From contig NZ_JALIFO010000001.1 in NCBI RefSeq assembly GCF_022867805.1, positions 248,001-312,000 on the forward strand: 64,000 nt of DNA. The letters are read 5' to 3'. Source of the DNA: Cuneatibacter sp. NSJ-177 (GTDB lineage: Bacteria > Bacillota > Clostridia > Lachnospirales > Lachnospiraceae). Below the pieces are notes generated by a model. The model saw nothing but the letters and a program-made list of their open reading frames with translations. It ran no database searches and was not told the DNA's origin. Both the position numbers and the translations under genes were made by a program. Shown here in pieces: positions 8,639-16,628 of the stretch; the stretch's first letter is position 1; each line of letters opens with the position of its first letter.

Positions 8639-9391
8639 ATGGATCGTTTTACGGATAAAGTTATCATGATTACCGGAGGGGCCGGTGATATGGCCGGCGT
8701 GACGGCGAAGCGCCTGCTGTCCGAGGGTGCCAAACTGGTTTTAACCGATTACAACGATGAGTGCATGATTCCGTTTCTGGAGGAATTAAAAGAATTGGGC
8801 TATGGAGACCGGGTCGTGGCCAAGGGCGCAGATGTCCGGGATATGGATGCCTGCCGGAAAGCAGCGGATTTTGGGAGAGCGGCGTTTGGACGCATCGACG
8901 GCCTGGTGGCCACGGCGGGGATCATCCGGCACCATCCGATTGATGAGATGCCGGAGCAGGACTGGAAAGACGTCATAGATATCAATCTGACCGGGATGTT
9001 TCACTCGGTTAAGGCAGTGGTTCCTGGGATGAAGGAGCAAGGCTACGGTAGGATTGTCCTGGTTTCCTCCCTTGGGGGGCGCACCGGGCGTCCGGGGGTC
9101 GGCGTCAACTACGCGGCTTCCAAAGCTGGGGTTGTCGGGATGACAATGCTTTTAGGCTATGAGCTGGGACCCTGGAATATCACGGTGAATTCCGTGGCTC
9201 CGGGACCGCTGAAAGGGAAGATGTTCAGCTCCATGACCAAAGAAAACATCGAGCGCCTCCAGAGCGGAACCCGGATTCCCCGTCTGGGGGAAGTGGATGA
9301 AATTGCGGCGGCGATTGCTTTTCTTGCCAGCGACGAATCCGGCTGGACTACCGGGGAGGTGCTGGATATCAACGGAGGATTGCAGTATTAG
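8639..9391 (+). CDS. SDR-family oxidoreductase
   Basis: 250 residues, classical short-chain dehydrogenase. The cofactor loop is TGGAGDMAG (residues ~11-19; the family usually has TGxxxGIG, so the third glycine position is altered), the NNAG-equivalent is VATAG, and the catalytic set S...YAASK is at residues ~143-160. The C-terminus DINGGLQY is typical of glucose/gluconate-type dehydrogenases. It sits between the TRAP permease and the binding protein and so probably oxidises or reduces the imported compound. GAAAGAAGG precedes the start. Confidence 0.88.
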   Translation: MDRFTDKVIMITGGAGDMAGVTAKRLLSEGAKLVLTDYNDECMIPFLEELKELGYGDRVVAKGADVRDMDACRKAADFGRAAFGRIDGLVATAGIIRHHPIDEMPEQDWKDVIDINLTGMFHSVKAVVPGMKEQGYGRIVLVSSLGGRTGRPGVGVNYAASKAGVVGMTMLLGYELGPWNITVNSVAPGPLKGKMFSSMTKENIERLQSGTRIPRLGEVDEIAAAIAFLASDESGWTTGEVLDINGGLQY

Positions 9392-9445
9392 CAGAGCGGA
9401 AGAACGCGTAAGGCGCTTCGCATAAGAATGAAGGAGGAAAAAAAT

Positions 9446-10594
9446 ATGAGGGCAAAGAAATTGGGATCCATGGTTCTGGCGGTCGTGCTGGCACTTTCCA
9501 TGGCCAGCTGCGGAGACGGCGGAGATTCTACGACGGCAGCGGCGGGTACCACGGCGGCCCCGGCTGCTACGACGGCTGCCGGAGCGAACACGGAGACAAC
9601 AGCTGCGGCGGCAACCACAGCGGCAGGCGCTTCGGCGGAGATTTTCAGCCAGGCGGACGCCCCAACATTTACGATTGTGCTGGCTCATGCCACGGCGGAG
9701 GGACAGAGAGGCGATCTGGACTGCAAAGAGTTCAAGGAGCTGGTGGAAGAGCGCTCCCAGGGAAAGATCACTGTACAGGTTTATCCGAACGGGCAGCTGG
9801 GGACAGACCGGGAACTGTTTGAGAGCACCCAGCAGGGCAACATTCAGATCTGCTGGCAGACAAACGCCCCTCACGTTGGTTTTGTGCCGGAAATTGCGAT
9901 TTTGGACCAGCCGATGGTTTTTGACAGCCTGGATATTGCCTGGAAGGCGCTGGAGTCCGGCACCGAGCTGAGGACAGCTCTGGACGCCGCCTACAACAAG
10001 GCGAACGTGGAACTTTTGAATATTTTCCCGTACACTTACCGCACCATGACCTCCAACCGGGAAATCCACAGCGTGGAGGATTTTAAAGGACTGAATCTCC
10101 GCACCATGGACAATCAGTATCACATGGCGTTCTGGTCGGCCGTCGGCTGCAACCCGACCCCTCTGGCCTGGGGTGAAACTTACATTGCCTTGCAGCAGGG
10201 GTTGATGGATGCACAGGAGAACCCCATTGACAATATCCTTTCCAACAAGATTGCAGAGGTGCAGGATTATGTGATCCGCACGGATCATGTTTTGTTCCCG
10301 TCTTGCTTTATCATGAACAAAGCGTTTTATGATTCAATGCCCGCGGAGTATCAGCAGCTCCTGAAATCCGTCTTGGCGGAGATTGCCAAGAGCACGTTCG
10401 ACGGAAGAGAGGCTTCGGAGAACGAGCAGCTGGAGACCTGCAAGAGCGAGTACGGAATGCAGGTGATCGAACTGGATGCCAGCGTCAGGGAGGAAATGAA
10501 GAAGCTGGCGGAACCGGTTTGGGAGCAGATTTATACCGCAGTCGGCGAAGAGATGGCAACAGCATTTAAGAACACGTTAAATTCGGTTCAGTAA
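9446..10594 (+). CDS. TRAP substrate-binding lipoprotein, DctP type
   Basis: 382 residues from the ATG at 9446, chosen over an in-frame ATG at 9428 because AAGGAGG lies between them. The signal peptide has a lipobox ending MASC with Cys22 as lipid site. A low-complexity Ala/Thr linker (residues ~30-65) tethers the binding domain. The DctP fold shows FTIVLAHATAEGQRGDLDCK, KITVQVYPNGQLGTDRELFE and NLRTMDNQYHMAFWSAVGCNPTPLAWGETYIALQQGLMDAQENP, which contains the conserved Arg that binds the substrate carboxylate. It is the extracellular receptor for the permease at 6813-8584. Confidence 0.9.
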   Translation: MRAKKLGSMVLAVVLALSMASCGDGGDSTTAAAGTTAAPAATTAAGANTETTAAAATTAAGASAEIFSQADAPTFTIVLAHATAEGQRGDLDCKEFKELVEERSQGKITVQVYPNGQLGTDRELFESTQQGNIQICWQTNAPHVGFVPEIAILDQPMVFDSLDIAWKALESGTELRTALDAAYNKANVELLNIFPYTYRTMTSNREIHSVEDFKGLNLRTMDNQYHMAFWSAVGCNPTPLAWGETYIALQQGLMDAQENPIDNILSNKIAEVQDYVIRTDHVLFPSCFIMNKAFYDSMPAEYQQLLKSVLAEIAKSTFDGREASENEQLETCKSEYGMQVIELDASVREEMKKLAEPVWEQIYTAVGEEMATAFKNTLNSVQ

Positions 10595-10753
10595 GACAAC
10601 CGCAGGGCCAGATTTTCTTTAGCTGTGTCCCGGAATAGTCTGAGATCCCATCTTACCTATTTCCCTGAAAATGTTGATTCACTCTTTACTAGGGGGAATT
10701 TTATGATAAAATGGAAGAAATATGATGGATTATCGGATAGGGAGGACGGATCA

Positions 10754-11125
10754 ATGGAGCATATTAAGCCGTTCCGGGATGGAGAGCCACGTTGGTACGG
10801 TCAGTTTCTGGGACAGATGAGGAAAGTCTACCGCTGCGTGGACGCGGATCTCACGGATGCGGAGCATATATCTATGGGAATTACCTTGTTTGAGCCGGGG
10901 GAGGGGAGTTCTCTCCACAACCATGAAGGCGCCGAGGAGGTCTGCTATGTGATCTCCGGGAGCGGCAGTTCCTTTGACGAGAAAGGCGATCTGGCCGGTT
11001 CTTTTGTGGAAGGGGACATCCTTTATTACCGGGAGGGGGAATACCACCGCCATGTCAATGATGGAAACAAGACCCTGCAGATTCTCTGGATGCACCCGGT
11101 GACCGACGCGATGCTGAAAGAGTAA
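10754..11125 (+). CDS. Cupin-domain protein
   Basis: 123 residues from the ATG at 10754, which has GGAGG eight bases upstream. An upstream in-frame extension is unsupported. Cupin motifs are EPGEGSSLHNHEGAEEVCYVISG and GDILYYREGEYHRHVND. Roughly half of its residues match the cupin at 2739-3113, and both share the opening ME-IKPF-DG and the HNH..E..H metal set, so they are paralogues placed at opposite ends of the cluster. It probably acts on the same sugar-acid route, either as a small isomerase-like enzyme or a ligand-binding protein. Confidence 0.78.
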   Translation: MEHIKPFRDGEPRWYGQFLGQMRKVYRCVDADLTDAEHISMGITLFEPGEGSSLHNHEGAEEVCYVISGSGSSFDEKGDLAGSFVEGDILYYREGEYHRHVNDGNKTLQILWMHPVTDAMLKE

Positions 11126-11140
11126 TTGGAGAAAGCGAAA

Positions 11141-11188
11141 AAAAGATCCTCATCCGGTCCAAAACGGCACCGGATGAGGATCTTTTTT
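11141..11188 (+). terminator. Terminator of the TRAP/cupin operon
   Basis: A perfect 14-bp stem (11145-11158 with 11169-11182), extended by AAAA/TTTT and followed by a T run. It is strong in both directions and also ends transcription from the convergent DEAD-box gene. Confidence 0.9.
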
Positions 11189-11225
11189 GTTACAGACCAA
11201 GCCGCCTCGATTGATTCAGGCCTTG

Positions 11226-12809
11226 TTATTTCTGATTTGCAGGTTCCACTGCCACGGATTTTCCTTTGATTTTCGTGTGGTTCATCGCGTTCAGCACATC
11301 CTGGGCGTATTCCCTCGGAACCTCCACAAAGGTGTATTTGTCATACATATTGATGGCTCCGACCACCTTTCCGGGAATTCCACTTTCCCCGGCGAGCGCG
11401 CCGACAATATCTCCGGGCCGCGCCCGGTCTTTTTTCCCGATGTTGATAAAAAGCCGGATCATTCCTGCTTCCGTCGCGCCGGTATCCCCGAAGTCAAAGG
11501 TTTCCGCCTCGGTCTCTCTCTGGCCACCTAAAAGCTTCAGCAGAGCTGCGGCCATGTCCAGAGCAGTATAATCAGAGTCATTGATCTTATTTTCAACGGT
11601 CTGCAGCAGGCTGGTCAAATCTTCGCTCTCGATGATCTGATCGACCTGATTTAAAATGTTGTCCATCTTGGTATTGGCTACGTCGTCCAGAGAAGGGATT
11701 TTCTGGGCGTATATTTTTGTCTTGCAATACTTTTGGATTTCTTTCAGCTTATAAACTTCTTTTCCGGAGACAAAAGAGAAGGAACGGCCGATTCGTCCGG
11801 CCCGTCCGGTCCGGCCGATCCGGTGTACATAATACTCTTCGTCCTGGGGAAGGTCGTAGTTGAAGACTGCCTCCACCTCCTCCACGTCAATTCCGCGGGC
11901 GGCCACATCGGTCGCCACCAGAATATCCGTCTTTCCGGAGCGGAAGCCCTGCATCACCCGGTCTCTTTGATCCTGCTTTAAATCGCCGTGGAGGCCGGCT
12001 GCAAAATAACCGCGGCCCAGCAGGCCGTTTACCAGGAGGTCCACCTGTTTCTTGGTGTTGCAAAACACGACGGACAGCTTGGGCGTATAGATATCCAGCA
12101 GGCGGGAGAGGACCTCCTCCTTCTTTTTAGGGGGGACTTCATAGTAGAACTGTTCGATATTGGGAACCGTCAGTTCTTTTTTCGTTACCTTGACCAATTG
12201 AGAATTCTTCTGGAATTTTTTTGTGATGTCCAGAATCGCCTGGGGCATGGTGGCGGAGAACAGTACGGTCTGGCGTTCTTCAGGGACGTCGGTGAGGATG
12301 GTCTCGATATCTTCGCGGAAGCCCATGTTCAGCATCTCATCGGCTTCATCCAGCACAACTGTATGGATATCGTCCATTTTAAGGGTTTTTCTGCGCATGT
12401 GGTCCATCACCCGACCCGGAGTTCCGATGATGATCTGGGTTCCGCTTTTTAAGGAGCGGATCTGCGTGGAGATTTCCTGGCCGCCGTAGATCGGAAGGAT
12501 TTTGATTCCATGCAGGTAGCGGGCCAGATTTCGGATTTCTTCTGCGACCTGAATGGCAAGTTCTCTGGTGGGGCAGAGGACGATGGCCTGAGGCCGTTTG
12601 TTTTTTATATCGATTTTTTCCAACAGAGGAATGCCGAAGGCGGCGGTTTTTCCGGTGCCGGTCTGGGCCTGGCCGATGATGTCAATGCCGCTTCTCATGG
12701 CGGGGATGGCTTTGGCCTGGATGGGGGTGGTTTCCTCAAATCCCATGTACTTGACGGCCCTTAGGATTTCAGAGGTAAGTTCTAAATCTTCAAATTTTGT
12801 TGTTTCCAT
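11226..12809 (-). CDS. deaD: DEAD-box ATP-dependent RNA helicase
   Basis: 527 residues. All helicase motifs are present: Q motif (TTPIQAKAIPAM), Walker A (AQTGTGKTAAFG), PTRELAIQ, GTPGRVMDH, DEAD (VLDEADEM), SAT, HGDLKQDQRD and HRIGRTGRAG. The C-terminus carries a DbpA-type RNA-binding domain (IRLFINIGKKDRARPGDIVGAL..., residues ~443-520). The domain pattern matches DeaD/CsdA and CshA proteins that remodel rRNA and mRNA in ribosome assembly and cold adaptation. It is a lone gene, and its upstream region is unusual (direct repeats around a hairpin at 12846-12981). Confidence 0.93.
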   Translation of the reverse strand: METTKFEDLELTSEILRAVKYMGFEETTPIQAKAIPAMRSGIDIIGQAQTGTGKTAAFGIPLLEKIDIKNKRPQAIVLCPTRELAIQVAEEIRNLARYLHGIKILPIYGGQEISTQIRSLKSGTQIIIGTPGRVMDHMRRKTLKMDDIHTVVLDEADEMLNMGFREDIETILTDVPEERQTVLFSATMPQAILDITKKFQKNSQLVKVTKKELTVPNIEQFYYEVPPKKKEEVLSRLLDIYTPKLSVVFCNTKKQVDLLVNGLLGRGYFAAGLHGDLKQDQRDRVMQGFRSGKTDILVATDVAARGIDVEEVEAVFNYDLPQDEEYYVHRIGRTGRAGRIGRSFSFVSGKEVYKLKEIQKYCKTKIYAQKIPSLDDVANTKMDNILNQVDQIIESEDLTSLLQTVENKINDSDYTALDMAAALLKLLGGQRETEAETFDFGDTGATEAGMIRLFINIGKKDRARPGDIVGALAGESGIPGKVVGAINMYDKYTFVEVPREYAQDVLNAMNHTKIKGKSVAVEPANQK

Positions 12810-12845
12810 ATGACTCCTTTATATTTGAATGTTGCTGAATCTATT

Positions 12846-12981
12846 TTTATTTCGCTCCTTCGTCGCTTCATAAAAATGGACGGGAATTCCGAACTCCGCT
12901 GCGCTGCGTTTGGACAAACATATCTGCTTCGCTGTGTTCCGCAGATATGTTTTATTTCGCTCCTTCGTCGCTTCATAAAAA
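12846..12981. repeat. 31-bp direct repeats flanking a hairpin
   Basis: An identical 31-bp sequence occurs at 12846-12876 and 12951-12981 (beginning tttatttcgctccttcgtcg). Between them is a perfect 12-bp hairpin (12916-12927 with 12941-12952). On the minus strand the repeat reads as F-M-K-R-R-R-S-E-I-K, a short frame, but no gene is supported. A diverged copy lies at 38706-38739. The remaining gap 12982-13167 holds a weak hairpin (agaagc...gcttct near 13035-13057) and no gene. Confidence 0.65.
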
Positions 12982-13167
12982 GGTGGGAATTCACTTACAA
13001 TGAGCGGATTTTATAAGGGAAAAGGCAACAAAAAGAAGCTGCGGCGGAATGCTTCTGCTTTTTCAAACTTGGCAATCCGTGGCAGCCTCTTTGAAGTTTC
13101 CTGAAATAGTATAGCAGGATTTTACCGTACTGTCAAATGTAAAAATGAACGGGAAGGGGGATGGGCG

Positions 13168-14280
13168 TTAGTTTTCTAAATAACCAGGGCGTTTCAGGGA
13201 CCCTTCCGGAAATGTATATTCGGGGGTTTGAAAGGGGTAGGTGATTTCATCTGTGTAATACCAGGGATCCTCCTCGAAAGCGGGATTTTTTACAAGGTGG
13301 AACTGCTGGGCGGGCATGTAGCCTTGGGCCAGGAGAAAGGCCTTGCTGCCGTCCGCATTCTCGCATACGTCGGCTATCATCATGACGTGGCCGGGGCTGC
13401 CACCTTTGATGAAGAGATCTCCGATTTGGATGTCGTCCGCTTCGACGGGAGAGGATTCGTCTTCCATGGAAAGCGTGCTGGAATAGGCAAACAGCAAATA
13501 CAGGTAGTTTTCGAAGGCCTCGTCGGAATCATCGTACCCGGCGGTGTGTTTCCAGCTGGCCTCGTCGTTTTTCATTTTGATGCGGCCGCCGTCCCGGTAA
13601 GTCGGGTAATCGAAGAGAAAGCCGTCCACAAAATGAAATTGGATCCGCTCCGGCTGACCGGCGCTTCGAAAGTATTCGGCGTAAATCCGCATAACGGAAT
13701 CGGCGCACTGCTGGAGATCAGCCGAGGAAATGACGGACATATCAAAGACCGCAATTTTTGCGCTTTGGTTGGACTTTTCGCCGCCGTCGTAGAGAAGAAC
13801 CGGAGAACCGTCCGGAAGCAGGGGATAATTGCGCACAAATTCTCCGAAAGAGCCTTCTTCCACCGGGATTCGAGTATAACCGGCCGGCGGAAGGATTCGC
13901 TCTTTTAAGGTTTCTCCTTTGGGGTTTAGGAGGGAGGCGGCCTCCGGTTCCTGTACGGTATGCAGGATAGCGGGAAGGCTTTCCGTACCGGAAGTACCCC
14001 CGGACGAAGTTCCTGACGACGGCCCGTTCTGCGCCGGAGATTCGGCTGCGGCTGGATTGGTTTCGGTGGATGCCGCTTTGCCGCTCTCATCGGGATCGGA
14101 TCCGTTCTTAGATGCAGTTTGCGGCGTGCCGTCGGAGCGGGCGGCTTCCTTTTCCTGACCGGTTGAGCTTTGACATCCGGCCAGGAGAAAAAGGACGGCA
14201 AGCAGCCAGATCCATTTGTGGCGGCTCTTTTTTTGGCCCTTGCTGTCTGTCTTCGGTGCGGCAAATAGAAAAGACTTCAT
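13168..14280 (-). CDS. DUF4846 lipoprotein
   Basis: 370 residues. An N-terminal signal with positive residues (KKSRHK), a hydrophobic stretch and the lipobox LLAGC (Cys36) marks an exported lipoprotein. A Ser/Thr/Pro/Glu-rich linker spans residues ~37-110. The remainder is the DUF4846 domain: RIPVEEGSFGEFVRNYPL, VLLYDGG, AIFDMSVI-like block, FDYPTYRDGGRIKM and GDLFIKGGSPGHVMMIADV. The G-D-x-x-I-x-G-x-P-G-H-x block looks like a peptidase or amidase-like core. No reaction is known. It stands alone between the helicase and the tartrate-type dehydrogenase. Confidence 0.85.
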   Translation of the reverse strand: MKSFLFAAPKTDSKGQKKSRHKWIWLLAVLFLLAGCQSSTGQEKEAARSDGTPQTASKNGSDPDESGKAASTETNPAAAESPAQNGPSSGTSSGGTSGTESLPAILHTVQEPEAASLLNPKGETLKERILPPAGYTRIPVEEGSFGEFVRNYPLLPDGSPVLLYDGGEKSNQSAKIAVFDMSVISSADLQQCADSVMRIYAEYFRSAGQPERIQFHFVDGFLFDYPTYRDGGRIKMKNDEASWKHTAGYDDSDEAFENYLYLLFAYSSTLSMEDESSPVEADDIQIGDLFIKGGSPGHVMMIADVCENADGSKAFLLAQGYMPAQQFHLVKNPAFEEDPWYYTDEITYPFQTPEYTFPEGSLKRPGYLEN

Positions 14281-14579
14281 TGAATTCCTCCGTTTGCTTT
14301 TGATGGGAAGGCCTTCGTTCCTAAATGAAAATTTGAGCGGGACCTGTTTTTTGCCTATGGCTTGTTTTCGGGGGACTAAGTAGGTTTAGTATAGCATGAC
14401 TGAAAGGAAAAGAAAACAGAAAACGATTCGGCCCAACTCCTTGTGAAAACCCATTGCTTTTATTGCTAAAACGTAATAAAATGGCACTGTGCGGAGATGC
14501 GAAACCGCCTGCGGGGAATGCGTCCAGCGCGGTCCGCATAATAAACGTTTTCAATCGAGAACCACGAGGAGGATCGAAC

Positions 14580-15656
14580 ATGAAAGATTATAAAATTGCA
14601 GTGATTGCCGGAGACGGGATTGGGCCGGATGTATTGGCGGAGGGCGTCAAGATACTAAAGACCGTCGCGAAGTTGGACGGCGGATTTTCACTGGAATTCA
14701 CTTACTTCCCGTGGGGGTGTGAATATTATCTGAAAGAAGGCCGGATGATGCCGGAAAATGGTCTGGAGCTGCTGCGTCACTACGACGCGATTTTTCTCGG
14801 CGCGGTCGGATATCCCGGCGTTCCGGATCACATTTCGCTCCGCGATCTTCTTTTAGTCATCCGGAAGGGCTTTGACGAGTATGTGAACGTCCGCCCGGTG
14901 AAACTGCTAAAGGGCGCGCCCTGCCCGCTGGCCGGTATAAAACGAGAGGACATCGACATGGTCGTGATCCGGGAAAACAGCGAGGGCGAGTATGCGGGAG
15001 AGGGATCATGGCTCCACAAGGGAACACCGGAAGAGACCGTGCGCCAGACCGGCGTGTTCACCAGGAAGGGATGCGAGCGGATCATGCGGTATGCCTTTGA
15101 GCTGGCAAAAAAAGAAGGCCGTTCCGTGACCAGCGTCAGCAAAGGAAATGCACTGAATTATTCCATGGTTTTCTGGGATCAGATTTTCCATGAAATCAGC
15201 GAAGAGTACCCGGAGGTGGAAACCCATGAGTATCTGGTGGATGCCGCCGCCTGCCATTTTGTCCGGGATCCCGGCCGTTTCCAGGTGGTTGTGACTTCCA
15301 ATCTTTTCGGCGATATTCTGACCGATCTGGGAGCCGCCATCGCCGGAGGCATGGGCCTGGCCGCAGGAGCCAACCTGAACCCGGAACGAACCTTCCCCTC
15401 CATGTTTGAGCCCATTCACGGTTCCGCCCCTGATATCGCCGGAACCGGTAAAGCCAATCCCATGGCCACCATCTGGTCGGCCAGTCAGATGCTGGATTTC
15501 TTCGGCTACGAACAATATGGAAAATTACTTCTGGAAGCCATCGAGGACGTCCTCGTAGAAGGAGCCTGCCTCTCCCCTGAACTTGGCGGAACCGCGACCA
15601 CCAGGGAGGTGGGAGATGCGGTGAAGCGGAAGGTGGAGGAACTTTTCCAGAGGTGA
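14580..15656 (+). CDS. Tartrate/D-malate-type decarboxylating dehydrogenase
   Basis: 358 residues from the ATG at 14580, preceded by GAGGAGG. It belongs to the isocitrate/isopropylmalate dehydrogenase family: AVIAGDGIGPDVLAEG at the N-terminus, RENSEGEYAG at residues ~128-137, the metal-binding block SNLFGDILTDLGAAIAGGMGLAAGANLNP and FEPIHGSAPDIAGTGKANP. The ENSEGEYAGEGSWLHKGTPEE region matches tartrate dehydrogenase and D-malate dehydrogenase better than LeuB, which usually has R-E-L-T-G. Expected activity is NAD-dependent oxidation and decarboxylation of tartrate or D-malate. Exact substrate is uncertain. It is directly followed by the inverted-repeat element at 15657. Confidence 0.82.
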   Translation: MKDYKIAVIAGDGIGPDVLAEGVKILKTVAKLDGGFSLEFTYFPWGCEYYLKEGRMMPENGLELLRHYDAIFLGAVGYPGVPDHISLRDLLLVIRKGFDEYVNVRPVKLLKGAPCPLAGIKREDIDMVVIRENSEGEYAGEGSWLHKGTPEETVRQTGVFTRKGCERIMRYAFELAKKEGRSVTSVSKGNALNYSMVFWDQIFHEISEEYPEVETHEYLVDAAACHFVRDPGRFQVVVTSNLFGDILTDLGAAIAGGMGLAAGANLNPERTFPSMFEPIHGSAPDIAGTGKANPMATIWSASQMLDFFGYEQYGKLLLEAIEDVLVEGACLSPELGGTATTREVGDAVKRKVEELFQR

Positions 15657-16030
15657 GGGGGGGACCAGCTCAGAGTTGCGATGTCCGCAGTTCCCCCCCT
15701 CACACTCCCCCCTCCTTGGGCACGCTTTCGCTCCGCGCTAGAAGGTATTTTATTCATGCGCCCGCAGAGCGTGTCAAAGGCAGAACAGGGCAGTGTGCCC
15801 GTGGAGCGTGCTGACGGGCACTGCGTCCATGCCACCCGTCGAGACGCTAAAGGCGGGAGAGGGCAGTGTGCTTGCTGGAGCGTGCCCAAGAGAGGGGGAG
15901 CGCGAGGGGGGCCCTGCGAATTTACCAGGATTGCGAAGCAATCGTGGGGCCCGCCGGGCAGTGGCATAAAAGATTTGCCGGAGGCAAATCTACAAAATTG
16001 GGCATCGCAACTCTGAGCTGGGTCCCCCTC
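15657..16030. repeat. 374-bp element closed by ~27-bp inverted repeat, multibranched
   Basis: The ends pair through an 18-bp perfect stem (15666-15683 with 16003-16020) extended by about nine more pairs around a one-base bulge (16022). Inside, a second long stem begins with 12 perfect pairs (15715-15726 with 15879-15890) and continues outward to ~15694/15911 with few mismatches. Smaller perfect hairpins are 15929-15943 (loop gaa) and 15971-15991 (loop gga), with others at 15788-15800 and 15813-15840. Related ~25-bp direct repeats occur near 15786-15811 and 15860-15885. No convincing protein is encoded. It may be a miniature mobile element or a large structured RNA. The remaining gap to 16144 is AT-rich and empty. 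Confidence 0.7.
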
Positions 16031-16144
16031 GTTACCAGGGTCCCACGGGCTCCCGCGTGAAGAGAAGAAAAATATAAGATAGATGCAAAAATTAAGGATA
16101 GAAGAATAAAAAAATATTATTAAATTACCCCTGGGAGGGCCCAC

Positions 16145-16627
16145 ATGAAACTTTCAGATCAGGAAATGCGGCACTTTGTTTCCTGTGTCCGGGAACTCCG
16201 ACACTCTGCCCCGGTCCAGGAAATGCGCGCTTACCGCCAGCATGGCGCAACCACGACCTACGACCACTGCATCCGGGTGGCCTATGCCAGTTACTTTCTG
16301 GCCGCCCGCCTGCATCTTTCCGTAGACTGGGAGCGCCTGGTGCGGGGCGCAATTCTGCACGATCTCTACCTATATGATTGGCATGAGAAAAAGAGCGGCC
16401 GTCCCCGGCTCCATGGCTTTCGCCATCCGGGGGTGGCCCTTCAAAATGCAAGGCGGCATTATCAACTGAGCCCATTGGAGGAAGACATTATCCAAAACCA
16501 TATGTGGCCGCTGACGATCCGGAGCCTGCCGAAAAGCAGGGAGGCGGCGATCGTCTGTTTGACAGATAAGATTTGTTCCCTGGCGGAGACCGTTCGCCGG
16601 AAAGAGGGAGGCAACAGGAGGAAATAG
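16145..16627 (+). CDS. HD-domain protein
   Basis: 160 residues. It contains a compact HD phosphohydrolase core: TTTYDHCIRVAYASYFLAARL (first His at residue ~41), RGAILHDLYLYDWH (HD pair at ~76-77), HGFRHPGVALQNARR and LTDKICSLAETV (late Asp). Such proteins hydrolyse phosphate esters or nucleotides with a bound metal; the substrate is not evident. The stop ends one base before the dnaE start, so the two are almost certainly co-transcribed and coupled. GGGAGG lies before the ATG. Confidence 0.83.
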   Translation: MKLSDQEMRHFVSCVRELRHSAPVQEMRAYRQHGATTTYDHCIRVAYASYFLAARLHLSVDWERLVRGAILHDLYLYDWHEKKSGRPRLHGFRHPGVALQNARRHYQLSPLEEDIIQNHMWPLTIRSLPKSREAAIVCLTDKICSLAETVRRKEGGNRRK

Positions 16628-16628
16628 T

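Noticed and set aside
9152-10288. 378-codon minus-strand open frame over the SDR and DctP genes
   Set aside because: Arg/His/Cys-rich composition typical of the antisense of GC-rich genes, with two clear genes on the other strand.
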